Part shown: positions 31,732 to 40,459 of the stretch, one piece after another
Layout of the letters: every line of letters starts with the position of its first letter
How positions within the stretch are numbered: position 1 is the first letter of the stretch
Origin: Paenibacillus lycopersici
Lineage (GTDB): Bacteria > Bacillota > Bacilli > Paenibacillales > Paenibacillaceae
DNA: 64,000 bases
Direction of reading: 5' to 3'
Assembly (NCBI RefSeq): GCF_010119935.1
Contig: NZ_CP048209.1
Span: 6,224,001 to 6,288,000 of the forward strand
Program-made: the position numbers and the translations under genes
The notes under the pieces: generated by a model
Told to the model about the DNA's origin: nothing
Seen by the model: the letters and a program-made list of their open reading frames with translations, nothing else
Database searches by the model: none

Positions 31732-33324
31732 ATGGTCTCGTTCTTCTTCAAAGCGTTCCGCAAGATGCGCGCTAATAGTGCCTTGAAATCCAAATCGCAG
31801 GTTTCCGCCGGGACGGCGCCCGCTAGCAGCCTGAAAGCCGGTTTGGAGGAAAACCTGCTTCTCATTACTAAACGTCTTGGGGGCAGCACGGATCTGGTCA
31901 TCCGCAGGTTTATCATCCGGGCGAACGGCCGGCCGTACCATGCGGCGGTCGTCTATATCGAGGGCCTGTCCAATCCGAAGGACCTTCTGGAGTCGCTGCT
32001 GGACGACAATAGCGAAGCCTGGGCGAATCTCCGGTCCGCCGGCCAGCTTCCCCCTCTGCGGTTATTGCAGGACTACATGCTGAACATCGGCGACCTCAAC
32101 GGCGTCTCCGATATGGATACCCTCCTGCATGCCGTTCTATCGGGCGACAGCGCCGTGATCGTGGACGGCTTCCCCGAAGCGATCGCGGCCGCCACGCGCC
32201 ATCGGCAGGAAAGAGGCGTAACCGAGCCGATGTCGCAGACGGTCGTCCGAGGGCCGCGCGAAGGATTCTCCGAATCGCTGCGCACGAATACGGCGCTGGT
32301 CCGCAGGAAGATCAAGGATCCCCATCTCTGGATGGAGACGATGCAGATCGGCACGGTGACCCAGACCGACGTCGCCATCATGTACATCAAGAACATCGTA
32401 AACAAGAAAGTCGTGGATGAGGTCCGTTTGCGGCTCGCGCGCATCGATATTGATGCGATCCTGGAAAGCGGCTATATCGAAGAGTTCATTCAAGACGAGA
32501 CGTATTCGCCGTTTCCGACGGTGTACAATTCGGAGCGGCCGGATTCGATCGCCGGCGGGCTGCTGGAAGGCCGCGTCGCGATCTTGGTGGACGGGACCCC
32601 CTTCGTTCTCTTGGTGCCCGCGCTGTTCACCCATTTCCTCCAGACGCCGGAGGATTACTACCAGCGTGCGGATATCAGCACGCTGATTCGCATTCTTCGA
32701 TATGTGTGCCTGTTCATCGCCATATTCGGACCATCGGCGTACATTGCGATCACGACCTTCCATCAGGAAATGATTCCGACGCCGCTGCTGATCAGCATCG
32801 TGGCCCAGCGCGAAGAAATTCCCTTCCCGGCTTTCGTCGAGGCGTTATTGATGGAAGTGACCTTCGAGATTCTTCGGGAAGCCGGCGTCCGTATGCCGCG
32901 GACGGTCGGCCAAGCCGTATCGATCGTCGGCGCGCTCGTCATCGGGACGGCGGCCGTCGACGCCGGGCTTGTCGGTCCGGCCATGGTTATCGTCGTTTCC
33001 ATCACGGCGATTTCGAATTTCGTGATTCCGTCGTACAACCTTGGCATCTCCATTCGCATGATCCGTTTCGTGTTCATGATGCTGGCCGCTACGTTCGGCT
33101 TATACGGCATACTCGTCGGCACCATCATAATGGTCCTGCATTTATGCAGCCTGCGTTCCTTCGGCGTTCCCTACCTGGCACCGTTCGCCCCTTATATCGC
33201 CGAGGACCAGAAGGACAACTTATTCCGGCTTCCGCAGTGGGCCATGCTGACCCGCCCGCGTCTGGTCAGCCCCCGTAACCGGAAGCGGCAGAAGGACAAT
33301 CCGCCTCATAAACCCGCTCCATAG
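31732..33324 (+). CDS. Spore germinant receptor A subunit (GerA family)
   Basis: A 530-residue GerA-type protein of the spore inner membrane. A soluble N-terminal half (to about 310) precedes several membrane helices between about 320 and 480 (YVCLFIAIFGPSAYIAITTF, VSIVGALVIGTAAVDAGLVG, MLAATFGLYGILVGTIIMVL). Family phrases include IRRFIIRANGRPYHAAVVYI, VRGPREGFSESLRTNTALVR and RPDSIAGGLLEGRVAILVDG. With the next three genes it forms a complete germinant receptor that senses nutrients and triggers spore germination. Expression is expected in the forespore. Confidence 0.93.
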   Translation: MVSFFFKAFRKMRANSALKSKSQVSAGTAPASSLKAGLEENLLLITKRLGGSTDLVIRRFIIRANGRPYHAAVVYIEGLSNPKDLLESLLDDNSEAWANLRSAGQLPPLRLLQDYMLNIGDLNGVSDMDTLLHAVLSGDSAVIVDGFPEAIAAATRHRQERGVTEPMSQTVVRGPREGFSESLRTNTALVRRKIKDPHLWMETMQIGTVTQTDVAIMYIKNIVNKKVVDEVRLRLARIDIDAILESGYIEEFIQDETYSPFPTVYNSERPDSIAGGLLEGRVAILVDGTPFVLLVPALFTHFLQTPEDYYQRADISTLIRILRYVCLFIAIFGPSAYIAITTFHQEMIPTPLLISIVAQREEIPFPAFVEALLMEVTFEILREAGVRMPRTVGQAVSIVGALVIGTAAVDAGLVGPAMVIVVSITAISNFVIPSYNLGISIRMIRFVFMMLAATFGLYGILVGTIIMVLHLCSLRSFGVPYLAPFAPYIAEDQKDNLFRLPQWAMLTRPRLVSPRNRKRQKDNPPHKPAP

Positions 33325-33339
33325 CGGTGTTTCCAGGCC

Positions 33340-34572
33340 TTGAAAGGGGATGCATTCGACATCACGGCATTACAAGGCATCAAGCTCTCCCTGGTCTTCT
33401 TGCTCGCGCTCATGCTGACGGGCTGCTGGAATCGCAAAGAGCTCAATGAACTCGCCATCGCGACCGCGTTCGGTTTCGATAAGGGGAACGATCAATACAA
33501 GGTAACCGTTCAGATCATCAATGCCACCGAAATCGCCACGACCCAGGGCAGCGGCGGACGCGTTCCTGTCCTTACGCTGCAGGCGACCGGCAAGAACTCC
33601 ATCTTCGAAGCCATGCGCGCCATGACCACGTCTGCGCCCAGGAAGATGTACGCCTCCCATCTGCGGCTCCTCGTGATCGGGGAGGACCAGGCCAAGGCCG
33701 GGATCGCCAAGGTGCTCGATTGGCTGTCCCGGGACCATGAGCTGCGAACGGACTTCTACATCATCGTCGCCCGGGATGCAACGGCGCAAGAGGTCCTGCA
33801 GGTGCTCACGCCGCTCGCCAAGCTGCCGGCGGACAAAATGTTCTTCTCGCTCGAAGCCGCCATGCATAATTGGGGATCCACGGCGAAGGTCGATCTGCAT
33901 CAGCTGATCTACGATCTGGTCGATCAGGGGAAAGACCCGGTGCTGACCGGCGTTCGCATTCTGGGCGACAAGCGCGCGGGCATGACCCGTCAAAATTTGA
34001 CCTCCGTCACTCCGCCCGCCTTGCTGGAGTATCGCGGAATGGCCGTATTCCATAAAGACAAGCTCGTAGGCTGGCTGAACGACAAACAAAGCAGGGGCTA
34101 TAATTTCATCCGCGGCAATATCCGCAGCACGATCGTCTCGCTTCCTTGTCCGGCGGGCGGCAACCTGAACGTCGAGCTCATCCGCACGAGCCACCGGATC
34201 AAAGGGAAAGTCGTGAACGGCGAACCGCAAGTCACGGTGACAGTCAGGGCGGAAGGGAACATCGGGGAAGTGGAATGCGGCATGGACATCGGCACCAACG
34301 AGGCGATCAGCCTGCTCGAGAAAGAGCTGAGCGACCAAATCGAAAATATCATGAAAGCTTCCATCGCGCGGGCGAAGTTCTACCAGTCGGATATATTCGG
34401 CTTCGGGTCGGTCATCCACCGTGCCGACTATAAAGCCTGGAACCGGATGAAGGACCGTTGGGAGCAGAAGTTCGTCGATCTTCCCGTTCATGTCGTCGTA
34501 CATGCGAAGCTTCGCCGTACCGGCTCGGTTATGCAGTCGTTCCTGGAGCGGATGGAAGAGGAGGAGAACTAG
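33340..34572 (+). CDS. Spore germinant receptor C subunit, lipoprotein (Ger(x)C)
   Basis: A 410-residue GerC-type lipoprotein: a signal peptide ending in the lipobox LTGC (about residues 25-28), then the family start NRKELNELAIATAFGFDKGN. Three GerC domains follow, with ASHLRLLVIGEDQAKAGIAK in the first and a C-terminal helix (MKDRWEQKFVDLPVHVVVHA). The start is uncertain: the only usual codon is TTG at 33340, whose upstream signal is weak, while AAAGGGG lies just after it; an ATC at 33361 would have better spacing. It lies 15 bp after gerA. Confidence 0.9.
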   Translation: MKGDAFDITALQGIKLSLVFLLALMLTGCWNRKELNELAIATAFGFDKGNDQYKVTVQIINATEIATTQGSGGRVPVLTLQATGKNSIFEAMRAMTTSAPRKMYASHLRLLVIGEDQAKAGIAKVLDWLSRDHELRTDFYIIVARDATAQEVLQVLTPLAKLPADKMFFSLEAAMHNWGSTAKVDLHQLIYDLVDQGKDPVLTGVRILGDKRAGMTRQNLTSVTPPALLEYRGMAVFHKDKLVGWLNDKQSRGYNFIRGNIRSTIVSLPCPAGGNLNVELIRTSHRIKGKVVNGEPQVTVTVRAEGNIGEVECGMDIGTNEAISLLEKELSDQIENIMKASIARAKFYQSDIFGFGSVIHRADYKAWNRMKDRWEQKFVDLPVHVVVHAKLRRTGSVMQSFLERMEEEEN

Positions 34573-34573
34573 C

Positions 34574-34801
34574 GTGATCTGGATCGTGTTGATTATGGCG
34601 GCAGGCGTAGTTCGATTCGAATACCCGAAGCTTCTTAGGGGCGGACAGCTGAAGGAGCTGGCGCTGTCCGCCTGCCTCCTGATTATCGGCGTGACGCTGA
34701 CCTTCCTCCAGAGCTTCCATGTCCAGCTGCCCAATCCGCTCGACTGGCTCACCGTCATCTACAAGCCTATGAGCAGGGCCGTTCTATCCACGCTGAAGTA
34801 A
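34574..34801 (+). CDS. Small two-helix Ger D-type protein
   Basis: A 75-residue membrane protein with helices at about 1-13 and 29-46, encoded between the C and B subunit genes. Small D proteins of this size and topology have been described in Bacillus ger operons as modulators of germinant receptors. GAGGAGGAG, at the end of gerC, lies ahead of the GTG start at 34574, which is 1 bp after the gerC stop. Confidence 0.7.
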   Translation: MIWIVLIMAAGVVRFEYPKLLRGGQLKELALSACLLIIGVTLTFLQSFHVQLPNPLDWLTVIYKPMSRAVLSTLK

Positions 34802-34824
34802 CCGCAGAAAGGAGCCTACGAGCG

Positions 34825-35928
34825 ATGATCGAGGAAGGCAAAATCAACCTGCGTCAATTCACGATCCTGACGCTGCTGTTCAGCTTGGGGAGCTCGATTC
34901 TGATCGTCCCTTCGGGTCTCACGGGCGTTGCCAAGCAGGACGGATGGCTGGGGGCGATCCTCGGCGTCCTGGGCGGCATGCTCCTGATCGGACTCTACGT
35001 TGCGCTTAGCAACCGGTATCCCGGTCTATCCTTGGTAGAATACTCGGAAGCTCTGCTCGGCGCCTGGCTCGGAAAGCTGGTCGGGCTGCTGTATTTCTCC
35101 TTCTATCTCCTGCTGGCCTCGCTGGTGCTGCGGAACGTCGGAGACTTCATCACCACGATCGTCATGCCGGAAACGCCGCTTCAAATCGTGCATTTGCTGT
35201 TCGTCATGGCCATTCTGATGAGCGTAAGCCTGGGTCTGGAAGTGATCGCGCGTTCATCGGAAGTCTTCCTGCCCTGGGTTACGCTGCTGCTGCTCGTACT
35301 CATCGTGTTCCTGGTTCCGCAAATCGATTACGACCGCATCCAACCCATCTTCGAATCGGGGGCGAAAGCCATCGTCCGCGCCAGTCTGTCCGTGATCAGC
35401 ATTCCATATCTGGAGCTGACCGTCTTCCTGATGATCATCCCTTACGTCAACCGGCCGCAGAACGTCGGCGTCGCCTTCCTGAAGGGCGGCGTGCTCGGCG
35501 GGCTGGTTATCGTCATCATTACGATCCTGTGTGTGTTCGTCCTCGGCTGGGATTTCTCGTCGCGGCATACGTTCCCCAGCTATACGCTGGCGAAGAAAAT
35601 CCAGGTCGGCGAATTTCTGCAGCGGATCGAAGTGCTGGTGGCGATCATTTGGTTCCTGACCATCTTCTACAAGCTGTCGCTATGCTTCTATGCCGCGGTG
35701 CTGGGACTCGCCCAAGTGTTCCGGCTGAGCTCGTACCGTCCCTTGATCGTACCCTGCGGGATCATCATCACGGTACTGTCGATTATCGTCTATCCCAATA
35801 TCGTCTACTTCCGGGTGTTCGCCGAAGAGATCTGGCCGTTCTATGCAATGACCTTCGGGCTCTTCCTGCCGCTCATGCTGCTCGTGATCTCCTGGTTCAG
35901 GCCGTCGGCAGGCAAGCAGCCGAGATGA
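34825..35928 (+). CDS. Spore germinant receptor B subunit (GerB, APC-type permease)
   Basis: A 367-residue integral membrane protein with ten predicted helices, of the endospore germination permease family. The start INLRQFTILTLLFSLGSSIL is typical, as is SYTLAKKIQVGEFLQRIEVL between later helices. B subunits bind the germinant. AAAGGAG lies upstream of the ATG. It is the last gene of the ger operon. Confidence 0.92.
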   Translation: MIEEGKINLRQFTILTLLFSLGSSILIVPSGLTGVAKQDGWLGAILGVLGGMLLIGLYVALSNRYPGLSLVEYSEALLGAWLGKLVGLLYFSFYLLLASLVLRNVGDFITTIVMPETPLQIVHLLFVMAILMSVSLGLEVIARSSEVFLPWVTLLLLVLIVFLVPQIDYDRIQPIFESGAKAIVRASLSVISIPYLELTVFLMIIPYVNRPQNVGVAFLKGGVLGGLVIVIITILCVFVLGWDFSSRHTFPSYTLAKKIQVGEFLQRIEVLVAIIWFLTIFYKLSLCFYAAVLGLAQVFRLSSYRPLIVPCGIIITVLSIIVYPNIVYFRVFAEEIWPFYAMTFGLFLPLMLLVISWFRPSAGKQPR

Positions 35929-35983
35929 CGGAATTTCGTTCCCCCGAGCCATTGCGTATCGTACGCCTTATATTGTATTTTAA

Positions 35984-35994
35984 ATGTATACAAT
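35984..35994. promoter_or_regulatory. GntR operator candidate upstream of amidohydrolase gene
   Basis: ATGTATACAAT shares the core TGTATACAA with the perfect palindrome at 38464-38477. It lies 43 bp before the amidohydrolase start. FadR-type GntR proteins bind TNGTNNNACNA-like or GTATAC-centred palindromes, and the only GntR gene nearby is at 36949. Confidence 0.55.
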
Positions 35995-36036
35995 AATGTA
36001 ACGCGCACTTGTACATTCCGAATGGGGGAAGCATTC

Positions 36037-36780
36037 ATGATCATTGACGCGCATGCGCATCTAGGCTGGGACAGCGTGTTCGACGAGGATTTCACACTGC
36101 CTGAACTATTGGACAAGCATGTTACGCACGGGGTAACCGCTACGATTCTCCAACCCGCTTCCTGTCACGATTTGGACACCGTCACGACGCAGCATAATCG
36201 GATCAGCGAAGTGATGGCCGCCTATCCGGGTCAATTTTATGGCATGGCCAATCCTAATCCTCACCTAGCCGACGCCGTGTACGAATCGGAGGTTCGGCGC
36301 TGCGTGGAAGAGCTTGGTTTCGTCGGCCTCAAGCTTCACACCTTCGCCCATGCCGTGAACCCGGCCAGCCGGGACGGACTTAAGGTGTTCGCATTGGCGC
36401 GGAAGCTCGGCGTTCCGGTCATGGTGCACACGGGGGCCGGCATTCCATTCGCGAATCCGGCCAACTTGATCGACATTGCATTACGCTACCCGGACGTCAA
36501 CATTGTAATGGCCCACTGCGGAATGATGATCATGGCGGGCGAAGCGGCGATCGCATTACGGGCAGCCGGCAATCTCTACGCCGATATTACCTGGACTGCC
36601 GGCTTCAATTTACGGCACTGGTGCGAAGAGTTCGGCGCACATCGCTTCTTGTTCGGCTCGGATCATGCGGACAATGCAGGGACGGAAATCGCCAAGGTGA
36701 AAACCTGCGGACTTACGGAAGACGATCAAGCGTGGATCTTTAGTCGAAGCGCCGAAAAGCTGTATAAGCTGGCAACGTAA
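36037..36780 (+). CDS. Amidohydrolase family protein (PF04909-type), possible lactonase
   Basis: A 247-residue metal-dependent TIM barrel. The N-terminal metal site is DAHAHLG (residues 4-10), and further ligands lie in GLKLHTFAH, VPVMVHTGAG, NIVMAHCG and LFGSDHAD. Members include decarboxylases and sugar-lactone hydrolases. Lying next to an ApnO-like gene and a Gfo/Idh dehydrogenase, a lactonase for a sugar-acid lactone is plausible (inference). The ATG at 36037 has GGGGGA 8-9 nt upstream; the longer frame adds MGEAF. Confidence 0.75.
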   Translation: MIIDAHAHLGWDSVFDEDFTLPELLDKHVTHGVTATILQPASCHDLDTVTTQHNRISEVMAAYPGQFYGMANPNPHLADAVYESEVRRCVEELGFVGLKLHTFAHAVNPASRDGLKVFALARKLGVPVMVHTGAGIPFANPANLIDIALRYPDVNIVMAHCGMMIMAGEAAIALRAAGNLYADITWTAGFNLRHWCEEFGAHRFLFGSDHADNAGTEIAKVKTCGLTEDDQAWIFSRSAEKLYKLAT

Positions 36781-36820
36781 GCAGCCAAGGCTTGTCAGTC
36801 CCGATCCTCCCAAGACAGCC

Positions 36821-36864
36821 AAAAATGCGACACCTTTCGTTGTTCCGAAAGGTGTCGCATTTTT
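36821..36864. terminator. Bidirectional terminator
   Basis: AAAAATGCGACACCTTTCG and its complement form a 19-bp stem around TTGTT, with T or A tracts on both sides, between the converging amidohydrolase and GntR genes. Confidence 0.85.
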
Positions 36865-36948
36865 AGCGAGGCAGCGCTTATTTAAGCGACGGAGGATAGC
36901 TCCGATATATCCGGTTTCGATATATCCGGCAATGTCGTATTCGGGAAG

Positions 36949-37590
36949 CTAGAACACTAAGATCCGCTTGCCGAATTCCAGATGCCTTTCCATCAGCATC
37001 GCGGCCTCCGCGCCTCTGTGTGCCTGAATGGCCTCGTATATTCGCCAATGGTCCTCGTATGAAACCTTAATCCGCGCGCGTTCCTTGCGCAGCACGGTTA
37101 GCGCCACTTGATAGAGCTTGTCTTGCAGCTGTTCCATGGCATGCAGAATCTCGGAGTTGCCGTATATCTCCGCTAATTTGCGGTGAAATTCGGCGTCGGC
37201 TTCCGTGAATCCCGCATGGTCGTCGGCTTCGGCGCACGCAAGCTGGCGCTTCAAATTGCCCTCGAACCATGACCGATCCCCTTCTCCCCACGCTCGCTGC
37301 GCCAATTTACTGACCACGAAGCATTCCATCGCCATTCTGTAGTCGTACAAATCGATGGCTTTGTTGACCGAAAGCTCAGTTACGACGAGCCCCTTATTCG
37401 GCGTGTACTTCGCTAATCCTTCGACGTCGAGCCGCTCGAGGGCAGCCCGTATCGGCGTACGACTCATGTTCAGCCGCTCGACGAGCATGCGCTCGGTCAA
37501 CACTTCGCCCGGCTGCAGCGTTCCTTCCAGAATGAGCTTACGAAGATGAATGTAAGCTTTCTCCTTTAATGTAACGGCTGTTTCCACCAT
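36949..37590 (-). CDS. GntR-family regulator, FadR/FCD subfamily
   Basis: A 213-residue regulator: winged helix at about 8-75 (LRKLILEGTLQPGEVLTERM, LVERLNMSRTPIRAALERLD) and an FCD ligand domain whose metal-binding residues fit DAEFHRKLAEIYGN, DHWRIYEAI and RHLEFGKR. FCD proteins sense sugar acids or other carboxylates. AGGAG lies before the ATG; the stop of the upstream isomerase gene is 9 bp away. It probably represses the two outward promoters with GTATAC palindromes. Confidence 0.87.
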   Translation of the reverse strand: MVETAVTLKEKAYIHLRKLILEGTLQPGEVLTERMLVERLNMSRTPIRAALERLDVEGLAKYTPNKGLVVTELSVNKAIDLYDYRMAMECFVVSKLAQRAWGEGDRSWFEGNLKRQLACAEADDHAGFTEADAEFHRKLAEIYGNSEILHAMEQLQDKLYQVALTVLRKERARIKVSYEDHWRIYEAIQAHRGAEAAMLMERHLEFGKRILVF

Positions 37591-37599
37591 GACATGCTC

Positions 37600-38412
37600 C
37601 TATTCCATGTTCAATAAAGGCAGCGTACGCAAGTATGCCAGGCTTTGGTCAAGCCATTGCCGTTCGATGGCGACCGTTTGCTCGACGGTTCCCGCATACG
37701 GTGTCCATAGCTCCAGAATCGCGTTGGGCTTCTTCCCCAGCGAGTCCAGAACGGTTAGCAGCCCGGGGATGTTCAATTTGCCATGCCCGGCCGGTTTGCC
37801 CAAGATCGCAAAGCCCATCTGATGATCGACCCTGGTAATATCGAAATCCTTCACATGGAGATTGACGACATAAGGCGACAAATCCCTTATGACCGTGTCC
37901 GGACTGTCCAGCGCGCTGAATGAATTAACGGTGTCCAGGCAGCAGCCGGCGTACGGGCTCTCCAATACGTCGAATAGCGCGGAGAGCTGCTTCGTCGTAT
38001 GCAGCCCGTGATTCTCGATCGCAAGCGTAACTTGCGCCGCTTCGAACTTCGGCAATGCTTCCCTTAGCTGCTCGGCCGCGACGTCCAAATCAGCGATCGT
38101 GATCAACGTGCGTACGAGACGCGCGCCGAGCAGATCGGCGATGCGCAGATAGTCTAGCAGATGGCCGGGTTCGGTTCCCCTTGTCCCGATCTCCAGTTCG
38201 ATCCGAAGTTCTTCGGCCAGGTCCCGGAGTTCGCGCAATGCGCCGTCATCCATCAGATGAAGCGGCATATTGTCCGCCATTTGCACGAGTTTGATTCCCC
38301 GTTCGCTTGCAAGCAGCAGCAAGCCGCGAGCCGTCAATGGCTCTTGCGGCGTTTCGTAGCCTGGTACCCCGACGGACCAAGTGAGCGTATACGAACCGAT
38401 TCCTACCTTCAT
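37600..38412 (-). CDS. TIM-barrel sugar isomerase/epimerase-fold protein, OiaC-like candidate
   Basis: A 270-residue xylose-isomerase-like barrel. Metal-ligand candidates are in LAIENHGLHT (Glu), CCLDTVNSFS (Asp), VNLHVKDFDI (His) and AILELWTPY (Glu). In the known oxidative D-apiose pathway, 3-oxo-isoapionate is decarboxylated to erythrulose by OiaC, which has this fold, and an ApnO-like gene lies divergently next door. The assignment is by context only; an epimerase role is the alternative. GGAGG precedes the ATG at 38412. Confidence 0.72.
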   Translation of the reverse strand: MKVGIGSYTLTWSVGVPGYETPQEPLTARGLLLLASERGIKLVQMADNMPLHLMDDGALRELRDLAEELRIELEIGTRGTEPGHLLDYLRIADLLGARLVRTLITIADLDVAAEQLREALPKFEAAQVTLAIENHGLHTTKQLSALFDVLESPYAGCCLDTVNSFSALDSPDTVIRDLSPYVVNLHVKDFDITRVDHQMGFAILGKPAGHGKLNIPGLLTVLDSLGKKPNAILELWTPYAGTVEQTVAIERQWLDQSLAYLRTLPLLNME

Positions 38413-38463
38413 TTTGCCCGCCTCCGCTATCGTTCATAATAATCTTATTTTACATTGTATTTA

Positions 38464-38477
38464 TATTGTATACAATA
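38464..38477. promoter_or_regulatory. GntR operator: perfect palindrome between divergent arms
   Basis: TATTGTATACAATA is a perfect 14-bp palindrome. It lies midway between the TIM-barrel gene and the ApnO-like gene, so one regulator could act on both. A related core is present at 35984. Confidence 0.7.
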
Positions 38478-38530
38478 CTCGATTGTGATAGGCTGGGGAT
38501 ATATCGGACTAGAAAGAGAGGTTGCCATCC

Positions 38531-39394
38531 ATGACAACGATCGCTTTGATCGGAGCCGGCGGCAAGATGGGCTGCCGCATCACGGACAATTTGCTTAAAG
38601 GAACGAATCGGGTCCACTATGTGGAAATTAGCGAGCGAGGCATCGCGCGGCTCGCGGAGCGCGGCGTGCAGCCGACATCCCAAGAGCGCGCGGTGAGCAG
38701 CGCGGATGTGGTCGTGCTGGCCGTGCCGGATGTCGCAATCGGCGAAGTGGCAGCACGGGTCGTGCCGGACATGAAACCCGGGGCGATGCTCATCACGCTC
38801 GACCCCGCCGCGGCTTACCTCGGAAAGCTGCCCGCGCGCGGCGACGTGACGTATTTCGTCGCGCATCCGTGCCACCCTCCCGTGTTCAACGATGAGACGA
38901 CGCCGGAAGCCAAGAGCGACTTCTTCGGCGGCGTGGCGGCCAAACAAGCGATCGTGTGCGCGCTCATGCAAGGACCGGACGAAGATTACGCCAAGGGAGA
39001 AGCAATCGCCCGCGAGATGTATGCCCCGGTCATGCGCGCTCACCGGATCACGGTCGAGCAGATGGCGATGCTGGAGCCGGCGATGGCCGAGACGATCAGC
39101 TCGATGATGGTGACCGTTCTCGGGGAAGCCATGGAAGAAGCGGTGAACCGCGGCGTCCCTTACGAGGCAGCCAAGGATTTCATGCTGGGACATATCAACA
39201 TTCAGCTTGGCATCGTGTTCGAGAAGGTGAATCCGTTCTCCGACGCCTGCTTAATTGCGATCGAATACGGGCGCAAGGCAATGATCAAGGAAGATTGGCG
39301 GCAGCTCTTCGACCCGGATAAGCTGCACGAGCAAATCGACGTCATGCTCCATCCGGAGAAAATGTCGAAGCTGAAATTCGAGGGTCAACCATGA
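38531..39394 (+). CDS. ApnO-like NAD-dependent oxidoisomerase (PGDH_C type)
   Basis: A 287-residue two-domain oxidoreductase. The N-terminal NAD fold is IALIGAGGKMGCRITDNLL; the C-terminal part (MRAHRITVEQMAMLEPAMAE, AKDFMLGHINIQLGIVFEK) matches the 6-phosphogluconate-dehydrogenase C-terminal-type domain found in D-apionate oxidoisomerase (ApnO). The conserved FVAHPCHPPVFNDET stretch holds likely catalytic His residues. ApnO converts D-apionate to 3-oxo-isoapionate. AGAGAGG lies 9 nt before the ATG at 38531; its TGA overlaps the next ATG (ATGA). Confidence 0.7.
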   Translation: MTTIALIGAGGKMGCRITDNLLKGTNRVHYVEISERGIARLAERGVQPTSQERAVSSADVVVLAVPDVAIGEVAARVVPDMKPGAMLITLDPAAAYLGKLPARGDVTYFVAHPCHPPVFNDETTPEAKSDFFGGVAAKQAIVCALMQGPDEDYAKGEAIAREMYAPVMRAHRITVEQMAMLEPAMAETISSMMVTVLGEAMEEAVNRGVPYEAAKDFMLGHINIQLGIVFEKVNPFSDACLIAIEYGRKAMIKEDWRQLFDPDKLHEQIDVMLHPEKMSKLKFEGQP

Positions 39395-40452
39395 ACACAT
39401 TGAAGGTAGGCTTGGTTGGCACCGGCTGGTGGTCCGATAAACACTTGAAGGCATGGAAGCGCATTCCCGGCGTTGACATCGCGGCCTTGTGCAATCGCAG
39501 CAGCGCCAAGCTCGAGGCCAAGGCAGCCGAATACGGCGTACCGCATGACCGATTGCACGATTCGATCGATGACATGCTTGAACGGGCCGACATCGATATC
39601 GTCGACATCGTGACCGGACCGGAGACGCACTTGGAATTCGTTCGCAAGGCGGCCGCGGCGGGCAAACACATCATGTGCCAGAAACCATTCGCCCGCTCCC
39701 TGGAGGAAGCGGAAGCAATGGTCGCCATCGCCGCAGAGGCAGGCGTCCGTCTCATGGTGACCGAAAACTGGCGTTGGCTGAAGCCGTTTCAAACGATCAA
39801 GCGCGTCCTCGACGAAGGCAAGCTTGGCAAGCTGCGCGTCGCCAGATACACGCACACGGACTATTACACGCCGCGAATGACACCGGGTACCGAGCTTCCC
39901 CAGCCATTCTTCCGAGAGATGCCGAAGCTGTTATTTTACGAAATGGGCGTCCATTGGTTCGATACCTGGCGCTTTCTGTTCGGTACGCCTCATCGGTTGT
40001 ATGCCGAAACCCAGCGGATCAGCCCGTATATTCAGGGCGAGGATTCGGGCATCGTCGTGCTCGGATACGACGACTTCTACGGCGTGCTCGACATGAGCTG
40101 GGCGACCCGGCGGAATCTCGAAGTGCCGCTCGGCCATAACGTCGGTCCCCTTCATCTAGAGACGCTAAGTATCGACGGAGAGCTTGGCACGCTGAAAATG
40201 TACACTTCCGGCGCGATCTCGATCGTCAACCAGGACGGCTCGTTCGAATCGCATGTCATGGATCCGAGCGGGCTCGACCACGAGGAGAGCCACTTCCGGT
40301 TACAATCGCATTTCGTCGATTGCCTGCGATCGGGCGAACCGTTCCAAACGAGCGGAGAACACAATCTCGTGACGCTGCGGATGACCTTCGGCGTATACGA
40401 GAGCGCGGCGCTGCATGTGCCGATAACTATTCAATCACGTAATGGAGAGTGA
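39391..40452 (+). CDS. Gfo/Idh/MocA oxidoreductase, D-apiose dehydrogenase candidate
   Basis: A 353-residue NAD(P) sugar dehydrogenase-type protein: Rossmann motif VGLVGTGWWSDKHLKAW, catalytic-Lys segment CQKPFARSLEEAEAM, and YEMGVHWFDTWRFLFG in the second domain. D-apiose dehydrogenase (ApsD), which makes D-apionolactone, belongs to this family. Coupling to the ApnO-like gene by ATGA and to an apiosidase-like gene 7 bp downstream supports this role, but substrate specificity is inferred. Confidence 0.8.
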   Translation: MNTLKVGLVGTGWWSDKHLKAWKRIPGVDIAALCNRSSAKLEAKAAEYGVPHDRLHDSIDDMLERADIDIVDIVTGPETHLEFVRKAAAAGKHIMCQKPFARSLEEAEAMVAIAAEAGVRLMVTENWRWLKPFQTIKRVLDEGKLGKLRVARYTHTDYYTPRMTPGTELPQPFFREMPKLLFYEMGVHWFDTWRFLFGTPHRLYAETQRISPYIQGEDSGIVVLGYDDFYGVLDMSWATRRNLEVPLGHNVGPLHLETLSIDGELGTLKMYTSGAISIVNQDGSFESHVMDPSGLDHEESHFRLQSHFVDCLRSGEPFQTSGEHNLVTLRMTFGVYESAALHVPITIQSRNGE

Positions 40453-40459
40453 GCAGATC

